Source of the DNA: an uncultured Massilia sp.
GTDB taxonomy: Bacteria; Pseudomonadota; Gammaproteobacteria; Burkholderiales; Burkholderiaceae_D
Length of the DNA: 44,607 bases
Assembly (NCBI RefSeq): GCF_913773735.1
Contig: NZ_CAJYEB010000027.1
Location: 1-44,607, forward strand
Reading direction: 5' to 3'
Under the pieces are notes generated by a model that was given only the letters and a program-made list of their open reading frames with translations, made no database searches and was not told the origin of the DNA. A program made the position numbers and the translations under genes. Shown in pieces: positions 1 to 6,135 of this stretch. Position 1 is the first letter of the stretch, and each line of letters starts with the position of its first letter.

Positions 1-2
1 TG

Positions 3-233
3 TTCCCGACCATCTTCAGCATGGCGCTGCACCGCCTCGGCCCCCTGACCGGCCAGGGTTCGGGCGTGCTGTGCATGGCCATCGTCGGCGGCGCGCTGGT
101 GCCGTTCCTGCAGGGCGCGCTGGCCGATACGCTGGGCCTGCAGCCCTCGTTCCTGGTGCCGGCGGCCTGCTATGGCTTCATCCTGTATTTCGGCCTGAAG
201 TACGCGAACCTGTATCGCGGCGACGCCGCCTGA
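3..233 (+). CDS. Sugar MFS transporter, C-terminal end (partial)
   Basis: The reading frame is open from base 3 and ends in TGA at 231-233, so about 76 C-terminal residues are visible; the start lies outside the window. The residues form two hydrophobic helices with an intervening Gly-rich stretch ([18 protein letters not shown]) and a short polar tail. This resembles the last two helices of the FucP/GluP-type glucose/galactose/fucose permeases of the major facilitator superfamily (inner membrane, proton symport). The subfamily is inferred from a short fragment. It lies beyond the far end of the polysaccharide cluster but is on the opposite strand, so it has its own transcript, which ends at the hairpin at 266-298. 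Confidence 0.75.
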   Translation, partial: FPTIFSMALHRLGPLTGQGSGVLCMAIVGGALVPFLQGALADTLGLQPSFLVPAACYGFILYFGLKYANLYRGDAA

Positions 234-265
234 GCATCGCCTTTCCCGTTCCTGTTGGCCCTTTG

Positions 266-298
266 CCCGGCGTGCGCGCAAGCGCCGCCGGGTTTTTT
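266..298 (+). terminator. Rho-independent terminator of the MFS gene
   Basis: A perfect 7-bp stem (CCCGGCG at 266-272 and CGCCGGG at 286-292) with a 13-nt loop is followed directly by six T residues (293-298). It lies 33 bases after the MFS stop codon and isolates that transcript from the riboswitch and mntP downstream. Confidence 0.85.
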
Positions 299-329
299 CC
301 TGCCGATTTTTAGTGTAAGATGCCGCATC

Positions 330-475
330 CCATCGGGGAGTAGCCTGCTTCCGTCCCCCACGGAAGTTCCCGCATCAACATACTCGTCGGCCAGCGGCCG
401 GCGTGGTGCGGGCGCCGTTTCGGTTGGCAAGACCGCTGGTATGCCTGCGCGCTTGTCGGGCCGCGCCGGCATGCC
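330..475 (+). promoter_or_regulatory. yybP-ykoY family Mn2+ riboswitch
   Basis: The leader of mntP carries GGGGAGTAGCC at about 335-345, CATCAACATACTCG at 373-386 and GGCAAGACCG at about 426-435. The first two blocks are the recognisable parts of the manganese-sensing yybP-ykoY aptamer, which also precedes mntP in Escherichia coli. A stem follows (CTTCCGT and ACGGAAG, about 348-366). The position directly upstream of a Mn2+ exporter fits the known role: Mn2+ binding raises mntP expression. The 3' limit is estimated; the expression platform probably lies between about 440 and the start codon at 513. Confidence 0.88.
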
Positions 476-512
476 TTCGTCTGCGCCCGGCCAATAACGA
501 TAAAGAGTCCCC

Positions 513-1082
513 ATGAATTTCCTCGCCACGGCCGCCCTGGCCTTCGCCATGTCCACCGATGCGTTCGCCGTCGCCATCGGCAAGGGCGCCGCGCTGCAGC
601 GGCCCCACCTCAAGGAAGCCCTGCGCACGGGCCTGATCTTCGGCACGATCGAGGGCATCACGCCGCTCATCGGCTGGGCCCTGGGCCAGGCCGCCGCGCC
701 CTACCTCGAGGCCTGGGACCACTGGATCGCCTTCGCGCTGCTGGGGTTCCTCGGGCTGCGCATGCTGCGCGAGGGCTGGATGGGCGAGGACGTGGAGGAC
801 GAGGACAAGCCCCAGCGCCACGGCTTCTGGCTGCTGGCGCTGACGGGATTCGCCACCAGCATCGACGCGATGGCGGTCGGCGTCGGCCTGGCCTTCATGG
901 ATGCCGACATCCTCGGCACGGCCGGCGCGATCGGTTTCTGCACCTTCATGATGGTGACGATCGGCGTGATGCTGGGACGCGCGCTGGGCCGGGTGGTCGG
1001 CAAGCGCGCCGAGCTGGCGGGCGGGGTGGTGCTGATCGCGATCGGATCGACGATCCTGTACCAGCACCTGGCGGCGGGCTGA
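513..1082 (+). CDS. mntP: Manganese efflux pump MntP
   Basis: The 189-residue protein has the usual MntP length and six hydrophobic segments arranged as two related halves. The repeated acidic signature is visible as [14 protein letters not shown] near residues 12-25 and [13 protein letters not shown] near 113-125; these membrane aspartates are implicated in Mn2+ transport in the family. It acts in the inner membrane to export excess Mn2+. The start follows a weak purine stretch (AAAGAG). Control by the riboswitch immediately upstream is the expected arrangement. The gene converges with the halogenase-like gene ending at 1100, leaving only 17 bases between the two stops, with no obvious terminator. 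Confidence 0.95.
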   Translation: MNFLATAALAFAMSTDAFAVAIGKGAALQRPHLKEALRTGLIFGTIEGITPLIGWALGQAAAPYLEAWDHWIAFALLGFLGLRMLREGWMGEDVEDEDKPQRHGFWLLALTGFATSIDAMAVGVGLAFMDADILGTAGAIGFCTFMMVTIGVMLGRALGRVVGKRAELAGGVVLIAIGSTILYQHLAAG

Positions 1083-1099
1083 CGGCCCGCCCGCGGCTG

Positions 1100-2620
1100 C
1101 TAGCCCTTCGCCGCGCAGTACTGCCGCACGTACTGCCCGTGCGGCGGCAGCTTGGCCACCGTGCGCGCGATCGACTGGCGGAACGACTCCAGGAAGTCGC
1201 GCAACTCGTCGTCGCCCATCAGGTCGGCCGTGCGGTGGTGCTGCTCGGGGTGGATGCCCTGGCCCATCATCACCTGGACCCAGGAATTCTCGACGAAGAG
1301 TTCGTTGGCGAAGCGGAAGACCTGGCCGGTCTCGCGGAACAGCGCGATGCGGTGGCGCAGCGCTTCCGGCACCTCCATCGCGGCCGCGTCGGCCCAGTAC
1401 GGCGTGTCGCGGCGGTCGGTGACCTTGTAGTGGGCGATGATGAAGTCGCGGATCTGGCGCACGTCGGCCTCGGTCTGGCGGTTGAACTCGTCGACGTGGG
1501 CCTGCCTGACGCCGTCCGTCGGGAAGGTCTGCAGCAGGCGCACCAGGCTGCGCTGGATCAGGTGGATGCTGGTCGACTCGATCGGCTCCAGGAAGCCGCT
1601 GGCCAGGCCCAGGCCGATGCAGTTGCCGACCCAGACCTGCTTGCGCTGGCCCGGCGTGAAGCGGATCACGCGCGGTTCGGTCAGTACCTTGCCCTCGATA
1701 TTGGCCAATAGCGCGGCGCGCGCCGTGTCGTCGTCGACGTAGCGGCTGGAGAACACCATGCCGTTGCCGACGCGGTTCTGCAGCGGGATGCGCCACTGCC
1801 AGCCCCAGTCGTGGGCGATCGAGCGCGTGTACGGCACGGCCGGGCCCACCGACTCGGTCTGCACGGCGATCGCGCTGTCGTTGAACAGCCATTGCGACCA
1901 GTCCTCGTATTCCACGCCCAGCGCCTGGCCCAGCAGCAGCGAGCGAAAGCCCGTGCAGTCGATGAACAGGTCGGCCTCGAGGCGCGAGCCGGAATCCAGC
2001 TGCAGCGCCGCGATGCGGCCGCCGCCCGCGTCCAGCTCGACCTTGTCGATCCTGGCCTCGATGCGCTCGACACCGAAATGCTCCGAGAAGCGCCGCAGGT
2101 AGCGCGCGTAGCGGGTCGCGTCCAGGTGGTAGGCGTAGTTCAGGCCGTCGTTCGACAGGTGGCCGAAGCGGTGCTCGCGCGCCGCTACCAGTTCCAGGCA
2201 GTAGTCGCCGTAGTCGCCGGCCAGGCCGCGCTCGACGCCCTTGTGCCAGAAATGCTGGAAGCCGGCGGTCCAGTGGTCGGTGCCGGTCATGCCGAACGAG
2301 TGGATGTAGTCCTTGCCGCGCTCGCGCCAGCTCTCGAAGCTGATGCCCAGCTTGAAGGTGGCGTTGGTGGCGGCCATGAACTCCTGCTCGCCGATGTCGA
2401 GCAGGCGGTGGAAGTGCACCAGGCTCGGGATCGTCGCCTCGCCGACGCCGACGGTGCCGATCTCGTCGGATTCCACCAGCTTGATGTCGAGGACCTTGCC
2501 CAGCGTGCGCGACAGCGCCGCGGCGGCCATCCAGCCGGCGGTGCCGCCGCCGGCGATCACGATGCGCCGTACCGGCGCCTGGCCGGGCTGCGCGGCCTGT
2601 TGGTCCTTGTTCGTCTCCAT
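1100..2620 (-). CDS. Tryptophan-halogenase family flavoprotein (distal copy)
   Basis: This 506-residue protein has the hallmarks of flavin-dependent tryptophan halogenases: the FAD-binding GGGTAGW at residues 24-30, a lysine in ATFKLGIS (K90) at the place of the catalytic lysine of PrnA, the DCTGFRS motif near 221, the halogenase-specific WxWxIP (WQWRIP, 274-279), and FLEPIEST carrying the usual glutamate. It therefore keeps the full set of catalytic signatures. It is the last gene of the five-gene minus-strand run, 9 bases after the cupin-like gene, with a good ribosome site (AAGGAC) before ATG. No flavin reductase is in the window. The true substrate is unknown; family members in TonB-receptor loci have mostly not been shown to act on free tryptophan. 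Confidence 0.9.
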   Translation of the reverse strand: METNKDQQAAQPGQAPVRRIVIAGGGTAGWMAAAALSRTLGKVLDIKLVESDEIGTVGVGEATIPSLVHFHRLLDIGEQEFMAATNATFKLGISFESWRERGKDYIHSFGMTGTDHWTAGFQHFWHKGVERGLAGDYGDYCLELVAAREHRFGHLSNDGLNYAYHLDATRYARYLRRFSEHFGVERIEARIDKVELDAGGGRIAALQLDSGSRLEADLFIDCTGFRSLLLGQALGVEYEDWSQWLFNDSAIAVQTESVGPAVPYTRSIAHDWGWQWRIPLQNRVGNGMVFSSRYVDDDTARAALLANIEGKVLTEPRVIRFTPGQRKQVWVGNCIGLGLASGFLEPIESTSIHLIQRSLVRLLQTFPTDGVRQAHVDEFNRQTEADVRQIRDFIIAHYKVTDRRDTPYWADAAAMEVPEALRHRIALFRETGQVFRFANELFVENSWVQVMMGQGIHPEQHHRTADLMGDDELRDFLESFRQSIARTVAKLPPHGQYVRQYCAAKG

Positions 2621-2629
2621 GTCTTGTCC

Positions 2630-3640
2630 TTATCGGTTGATGCGTTTCAGGAGCTGGCCGCGCAGGATGCGCGCGCCGTCCTCGTCCAGCGGCGCCAGCG
2701 CGTAGCGCGACTGCGGCGGGATATGCGCGAGGCTGCCCTCGTCCGGCTCGAAGATGTAGTGGCGGAAGATGCCGTGCCAGGCGGCGCGCTGCTCGGGCGG
2801 CAGTTCGCGCAGCGTCAGCAGCGCCAGCATCAGGGCGTTGGTCGGCGTGTCCATCCAGTCCGGCGCCTGGCGCCACCAGTAGTTCACCAGCACGTTGAAG
2901 CTGTCCAGCGCTTCCACATGGTGCCACCACATCGACGGGATGAACAGCGCGTCGCCCGGCCCCATCTCGGCGACCTCGGCGTGCGCGAGCGCCTCGCGAA
3001 AGCGCGGGAAGCGCTGCCAGTCCGGCGCGTGGAAGTCGACCATGCTGATCGGCTGGCCGGCCGGGGTGAAGTCGATCGGGCCGACGTACAGGTTGGCCAG
3101 CTGGTCGGGCGGGAACAGCGTGAAGCGCCGGCGCCCGGCCGCCACCACGGCCACGTTGTCGGGCGCGTCGTAGTGCGCCGCGATGCGGGTGCGGTTGCCG
3201 ATCCAGATGCTGGCCAGCGCGTCGCGCCCGCCCAGGTCGATGTCGTTGGCGGCGCGCAGGCCGGGCAGGGCGGTGTCGATGGTGGTCGAGCCGACGTAGA
3301 TCGCGCCGGGGCGTTCCTGGTCCGACTGGACCGCCAGCTCGTCGAGCACCGCGTCCAGGCGCGCCTTCACCGAGCGGTAGTTGAAGCCGTCGACCTGCTC
3401 GTTGTAGAAGAAGCGTCCGCCGATGTCGGGGTGGCCCAGCATCGCCAGCACGGTGGCGTCGCGGTAGAAGCCGCGCAGGTAGGCGCTGGCGGCGGCGCCG
3501 GACGTGCGCGCCGCCTGCACCAGCGGCCAGCGGTCGGCCAGGCCGCGCACGACGTAGGGCCGGGTCGCGCGCAGCAGCTCGTCCGGCAGGACGCCGTCGA
3601 CCACCGCGACTTCGCGCACGCGCTTATCGACGGGCAGCAT
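2630..3640 (-). CDS. Cupin-like (JmjC-type, Cupin_8) protein
   Basis: The 336-residue protein has a JmjC-like fold signature of Fe(II)/2-oxoglutarate oxygenases: an HxD pair in AAHYDAPDN (H156, D158) and a distal histidine in MWWHHVEAL (H240 or H241), with the typical FNVLVNYWW end strand after it. A 2-oxoglutarate-binding basic stretch (RRRFTLFPP, about 170-178) sits between them. Such proteins hydroxylate protein side chains or small molecules; the substrate here is unknown. Its start lies inside sapC (17-base overlap), which implies translational coupling, and the next halogenase gene begins 9 bases after its stop. The pairing with SapC and halogenases recurs in proteobacterial TonB-receptor loci. 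Confidence 0.85.
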   Translation of the reverse strand: MLPVDKRVREVAVVDGVLPDELLRATRPYVVRGLADRWPLVQAARTSGAAASAYLRGFYRDATVLAMLGHPDIGGRFFYNEQVDGFNYRSVKARLDAVLDELAVQSDQERPGAIYVGSTTIDTALPGLRAANDIDLGGRDALASIWIGNRTRIAAHYDAPDNVAVVAAGRRRFTLFPPDQLANLYVGPIDFTPAGQPISMVDFHAPDWQRFPRFREALAHAEVAEMGPGDALFIPSMWWHHVEALDSFNVLVNYWWRQAPDWMDTPTNALMLALLTLRELPPEQRAAWHGIFRHYIFEPDEGSLAHIPPQSRYALAPLDEDGARILRGQLLKRINR

Positions 3641-4331
3641 GGTTGCGCCGCTCGATCAGGCCGCGGAACTGCGACAGCGAAGCCATCTGCATGTAGATCG
3701 GCTGCAGGTAGCCGTGGCGCTGCAGGCGTTCCAGCTTCTCGCCCGGCAGTTCGCGCAGGCGCTCCTCGTTGATCGTGTGGAAGCCGACCAGGCGGTGCTG
3801 CGAGCCGTCGTCCAGCTCGACGTCCAGCACGAACGATTCCAGCAGGTCGAGTTCGCGCAGCGCGGCGACGAAGCCGCGCGTGGCCTCGATGCCCTCGTGG
3901 ATGGCGCGCAGTACCGAGGTGATGCGCTCCAGGTATTCGCTGGTGCCGCCATAGGTCAGGAACACCGGCTCCCCCTCGATCCCGCCCTGGCGGATGCGCG
4001 GGCTGTCCATGTCGACGTGGACCTGCAGTTCGTCGCCGCCGCGGCCGATCAGGAACGGCTGGCGCTCGATCGACAGCGGGATCGCGTGCGCGTCCCAGCC
4101 GTCGGGGCCGAGGAACAGGTTCTCGCCGGCCTCGAAGCCGAACAGCGCGCAGGGCGTGTAGTCGCCGTCGTCGGTGCGCGAGAACACGATCGGGTAGGTG
4201 CCCTGCAGCTCGCGGAATTCGGCCGGGAAGGTCAGGGCCGACATGACGGCGTCGCCGTACTGCGCGCCGCGCGCGGTGACGATGCGCAGGTGCTTGTGCT
4301 CGACGTTGTTGAGGATTGCGTGGTTGGCCAT
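3624..4331 (-). CDS. SapC family protein
   Basis: The 235-residue soluble protein matches the SapC family, with the characteristic N-terminal block HLRIVTARGAQYG (about 14-26), FPAEFRELQGTYPIVF (about 35-50) and the later ALFGFEAGENLFL. The name comes from a Campylobacter S-layer-related protein, but the role in proteobacteria is not established. No signal peptide or membrane segment is visible, so it is probably cytoplasmic. It starts 42 bases after the first halogenase-like gene and overlaps the cupin-like gene by 17 bases, so it is likely made in a fixed ratio with its neighbours. Confidence 0.88.
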   Translation of the reverse strand: MANHAILNNVEHKHLRIVTARGAQYGDAVMSALTFPAEFRELQGTYPIVFSRTDDGDYTPCALFGFEAGENLFLGPDGWDAHAIPLSIERQPFLIGRGGDELQVHVDMDSPRIRQGGIEGEPVFLTYGGTSEYLERITSVLRAIHEGIEATRGFVAALRELDLLESFVLDVELDDGSQHRLVGFHTINEERLRELPGEKLERLQRHGYLQPIYMQMASLSQFRGLIERRNHAARR

Positions 4332-4373
4332 GGTGTCTCTATCGTTGTCGTTGTGTGATGATGGAAGGTCGCC

Positions 4374-5918
4374 TCAGCCGCGCGGCAGCCCGTGCCGCCG
4401 GATGTGTTCCAGCAGTTCGCGGTTCGACGGCAGCAGCTGGCGCATGCGCGCGCCCAGCCGGGCGGACTCGCGGAAGTGGCGCTCGGCCTCGCCCGGCAGG
4501 TCCGACGCGCGCGCCGGGGCTTCGAGCCGGAAGCCCATGCCGTACAGGATGTACTGGTAGCTGGCCGAGGGGAACACTTCCTCGATGCGGTGGAAGTCGC
4601 GGTGCGACGGCGCGCGCGTGCGCCACAGCGCCAGCAGCTCGCGCAGGCGCGCCGGGACGGTGTCCGGCCGGCGGTTGTCGTCCCAGTAGGCGCCGCTGCG
4701 CCGCGACAGCACGTAGTGCAGCTTGAGGAAGTCGATCACGCGCTCCCAGCGGTAGGCGAAGGCGTCGTTGAAGCGGCGCGCGACGACGTCCATCGCGGCG
4801 CGCGTCGCCGGCATGTCGTCGGCCAGCCAGGCGGCCGACAGCTCGATCATCGCCAGCGCCGACGCCTCCAGCGGCTCGATGAAGCCGGCCGACAGGCCGA
4901 TCGCCACGCAGTTGCGCTCCCAGAAGCGCGCGCGGTAGCCCGGCTCGAAGGCCAGGCGGCGCGCCGGCGGCGGGTCGGCCAGGCCGCCGGTGCGCGCCAC
5001 GTAGGCGCGCAGCGCCGCCTCGGCCTGCTCGTCCGACACGTGGGCGCTGGAATACACGTGGCCGATGCCGCGCCGGGTGGGCAGGCCGATGTCCCAGATC
5101 CAGCCGGCCTCCTGGGCGGTGGAGGTGGTCTGCGACGCGATGGGGCTGTCCGGCTGCGCGTACGGCACCTGCAGGGCCAGCGCGCGGTCGTTGAACAGCA
5201 CGTGCCGTTGCGGCAGCAGCGGCACGCCCAGGTGGCGGCCCAGCAGCAGCGAGGCCATGCCGGTGCAGTCGACGAACAGGTCGCCCTCGACCAGCCCGTG
5301 CTCGCGCGTGCGCAGGGCGGCGATGTCGCCGGCATGCGCGCCGTCGCGCCGCGTGACCACCTCGTCGACGTGGGCCAGCAGGTGGCGCACGCCGAGCCGG
5401 TCGACGCAGTGGCGCTGCAGGAACAGGCCGAACTTGCCGGCATCCAGGTGGTAGCCGTAGTTGGCCACCGCCGCGAACTCCGGCGTCTGCGGCTGCTTCG
5501 GCGCGCGGCCGTCGAGGCACAGTTGCGACTGGTAGTTGACCAGGTCGGCGAAGGCGATGCCGCCGGACCGGTGGCTGCGCTCCCAGGCGGCGGCCAGGTT
5601 GGCGTCGCCGTGGCCCTGGGGCAGGGAAAAGGGGTGGAAATAGCGGTCGCCGGCGCTGCCGTCGACCCAGTGGTCGAAGCGCGAGCCCTGCTTGAACGCC
5701 GCGTCGCACTCGCGCAGGAAGTCGGATTCCGACACGCCGATGCGGCGCAGGGTATCGCGCATCGACGGCCAGGTGCCCTCGCCGACGCCGATCGGCGCCA
5801 CGCCGGGCGACTCGACCAGGGTGATGCGCAGGCGGTGCTCGGCCGCCAGCACGCCGGCGACCAGCCAGCCGGCGGACCCGCCGCCGACCACGACGATGTG
5901 TCCGATGGTATTACTCAT
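4374..5918 (-). CDS. Tryptophan-halogenase family flavoprotein (proximal copy)
   Basis: The 514-residue protein begins at ATG 5918, preceded by AGGAAGG at good spacing; the frame opens further upstream at 6005 but those residues look like leader sequence. It has GGGSAGW at 12-18 for FAD, a lysine in AAFKQGS (K76) matching the catalytic lysine, and DCTGMAS near 217. The WxWxIP motif is altered to WIWDIGLP (273-280), with glycine where proline is expected. FIEPLEASAL keeps the glutamate. It is clearly diverged from the second copy at 1100-2620, so the two are not a recent duplication. Probable role: oxidative or halogenating modification of an unknown substrate linked to the TonB receptor upstream. 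Confidence 0.9.
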   Translation of the reverse strand: MSNTIGHIVVVGGGSAGWLVAGVLAAEHRLRITLVESPGVAPIGVGEGTWPSMRDTLRRIGVSESDFLRECDAAFKQGSRFDHWVDGSAGDRYFHPFSLPQGHGDANLAAAWERSHRSGGIAFADLVNYQSQLCLDGRAPKQPQTPEFAAVANYGYHLDAGKFGLFLQRHCVDRLGVRHLLAHVDEVVTRRDGAHAGDIAALRTREHGLVEGDLFVDCTGMASLLLGRHLGVPLLPQRHVLFNDRALALQVPYAQPDSPIASQTTSTAQEAGWIWDIGLPTRRGIGHVYSSAHVSDEQAEAALRAYVARTGGLADPPPARRLAFEPGYRARFWERNCVAIGLSAGFIEPLEASALAMIELSAAWLADDMPATRAAMDVVARRFNDAFAYRWERVIDFLKLHYVLSRRSGAYWDDNRRPDTVPARLRELLALWRTRAPSHRDFHRIEEVFPSASYQYILYGMGFRLEAPARASDLPGEAERHFRESARLGARMRQLLPSNRELLEHIRRHGLPRG

Positions 5919-5950
5919 TGCCTTCCTCTTGATTCTGGACGAGTCTACTC

Positions 5951-5979
5951 CAAAAAGCTGTTCTCGGAACAACTTTTTG
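5951..5979 (-). promoter_or_regulatory. Imperfect AT-rich palindrome before the proximal halogenase gene
   Basis: A near-perfect dyad (CAAAAAGCTGTT at 5951-5962, AACAACTTTTTG at 5968-5979, one internal mismatch) lies 33 bases upstream of the halogenase start and after the receptor stop. It could be an operator, or a stem that lowers read-through from the receptor gene and so sets receptor excess over enzymes. The stem is A/T-rich, which is poor for a classical terminator. Function is not settled. Confidence 0.4.
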
Positions 5980-6029
5980 CTCGATGAAATCGATCCCGCC
6001 AGCAAAATGTTGCGCCGGCCCCCAACGCA

Positions 6030-6113
6030 GTCGCCCCGGCGCCGGCCGGGGCCCGATACGGCACGCGTCGTGGGGATGCGTGCGGATCGGACCCCGGCCT
6101 GCGCCGGGGCGAC
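6030..6113. repeat. Paired inverted copies of a 28-bp GC-rich intergenic repeat
   Basis: Two arms of 28 bases (6030-6057 and 6086-6113) are inverted copies of each other with 26 of 28 positions matching, separated by 28 bases. Each arm has the core GTCGCCCCGGCGC followed by GGCCGGGG, itself nearly palindromic. Transcribed, the whole would fold into a long hairpin just after the TonB-receptor stop codon. A related single copy is at 41391-41414, and a weaker one near 24955. This looks like a REP-like dispersed element, which may also protect or end the receptor mRNA. Confidence 0.75.
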
Positions 6114-6135
6114 GTGAGGAGTTGCGGTGACCCGT

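Noticed and set aside
375..2930. An 851-codon minus-strand frame across mntP and the distal halogenase gene
   Set aside because: It is out of frame with both clear genes and has no recognisable domain.
5951..5979. The AT-rich palindrome as a classical terminator
   Set aside because: The stem is nearly free of G:C pairs at its base and the T-run is part of the stem rather than after it, so it is listed as regulatory of unknown type.
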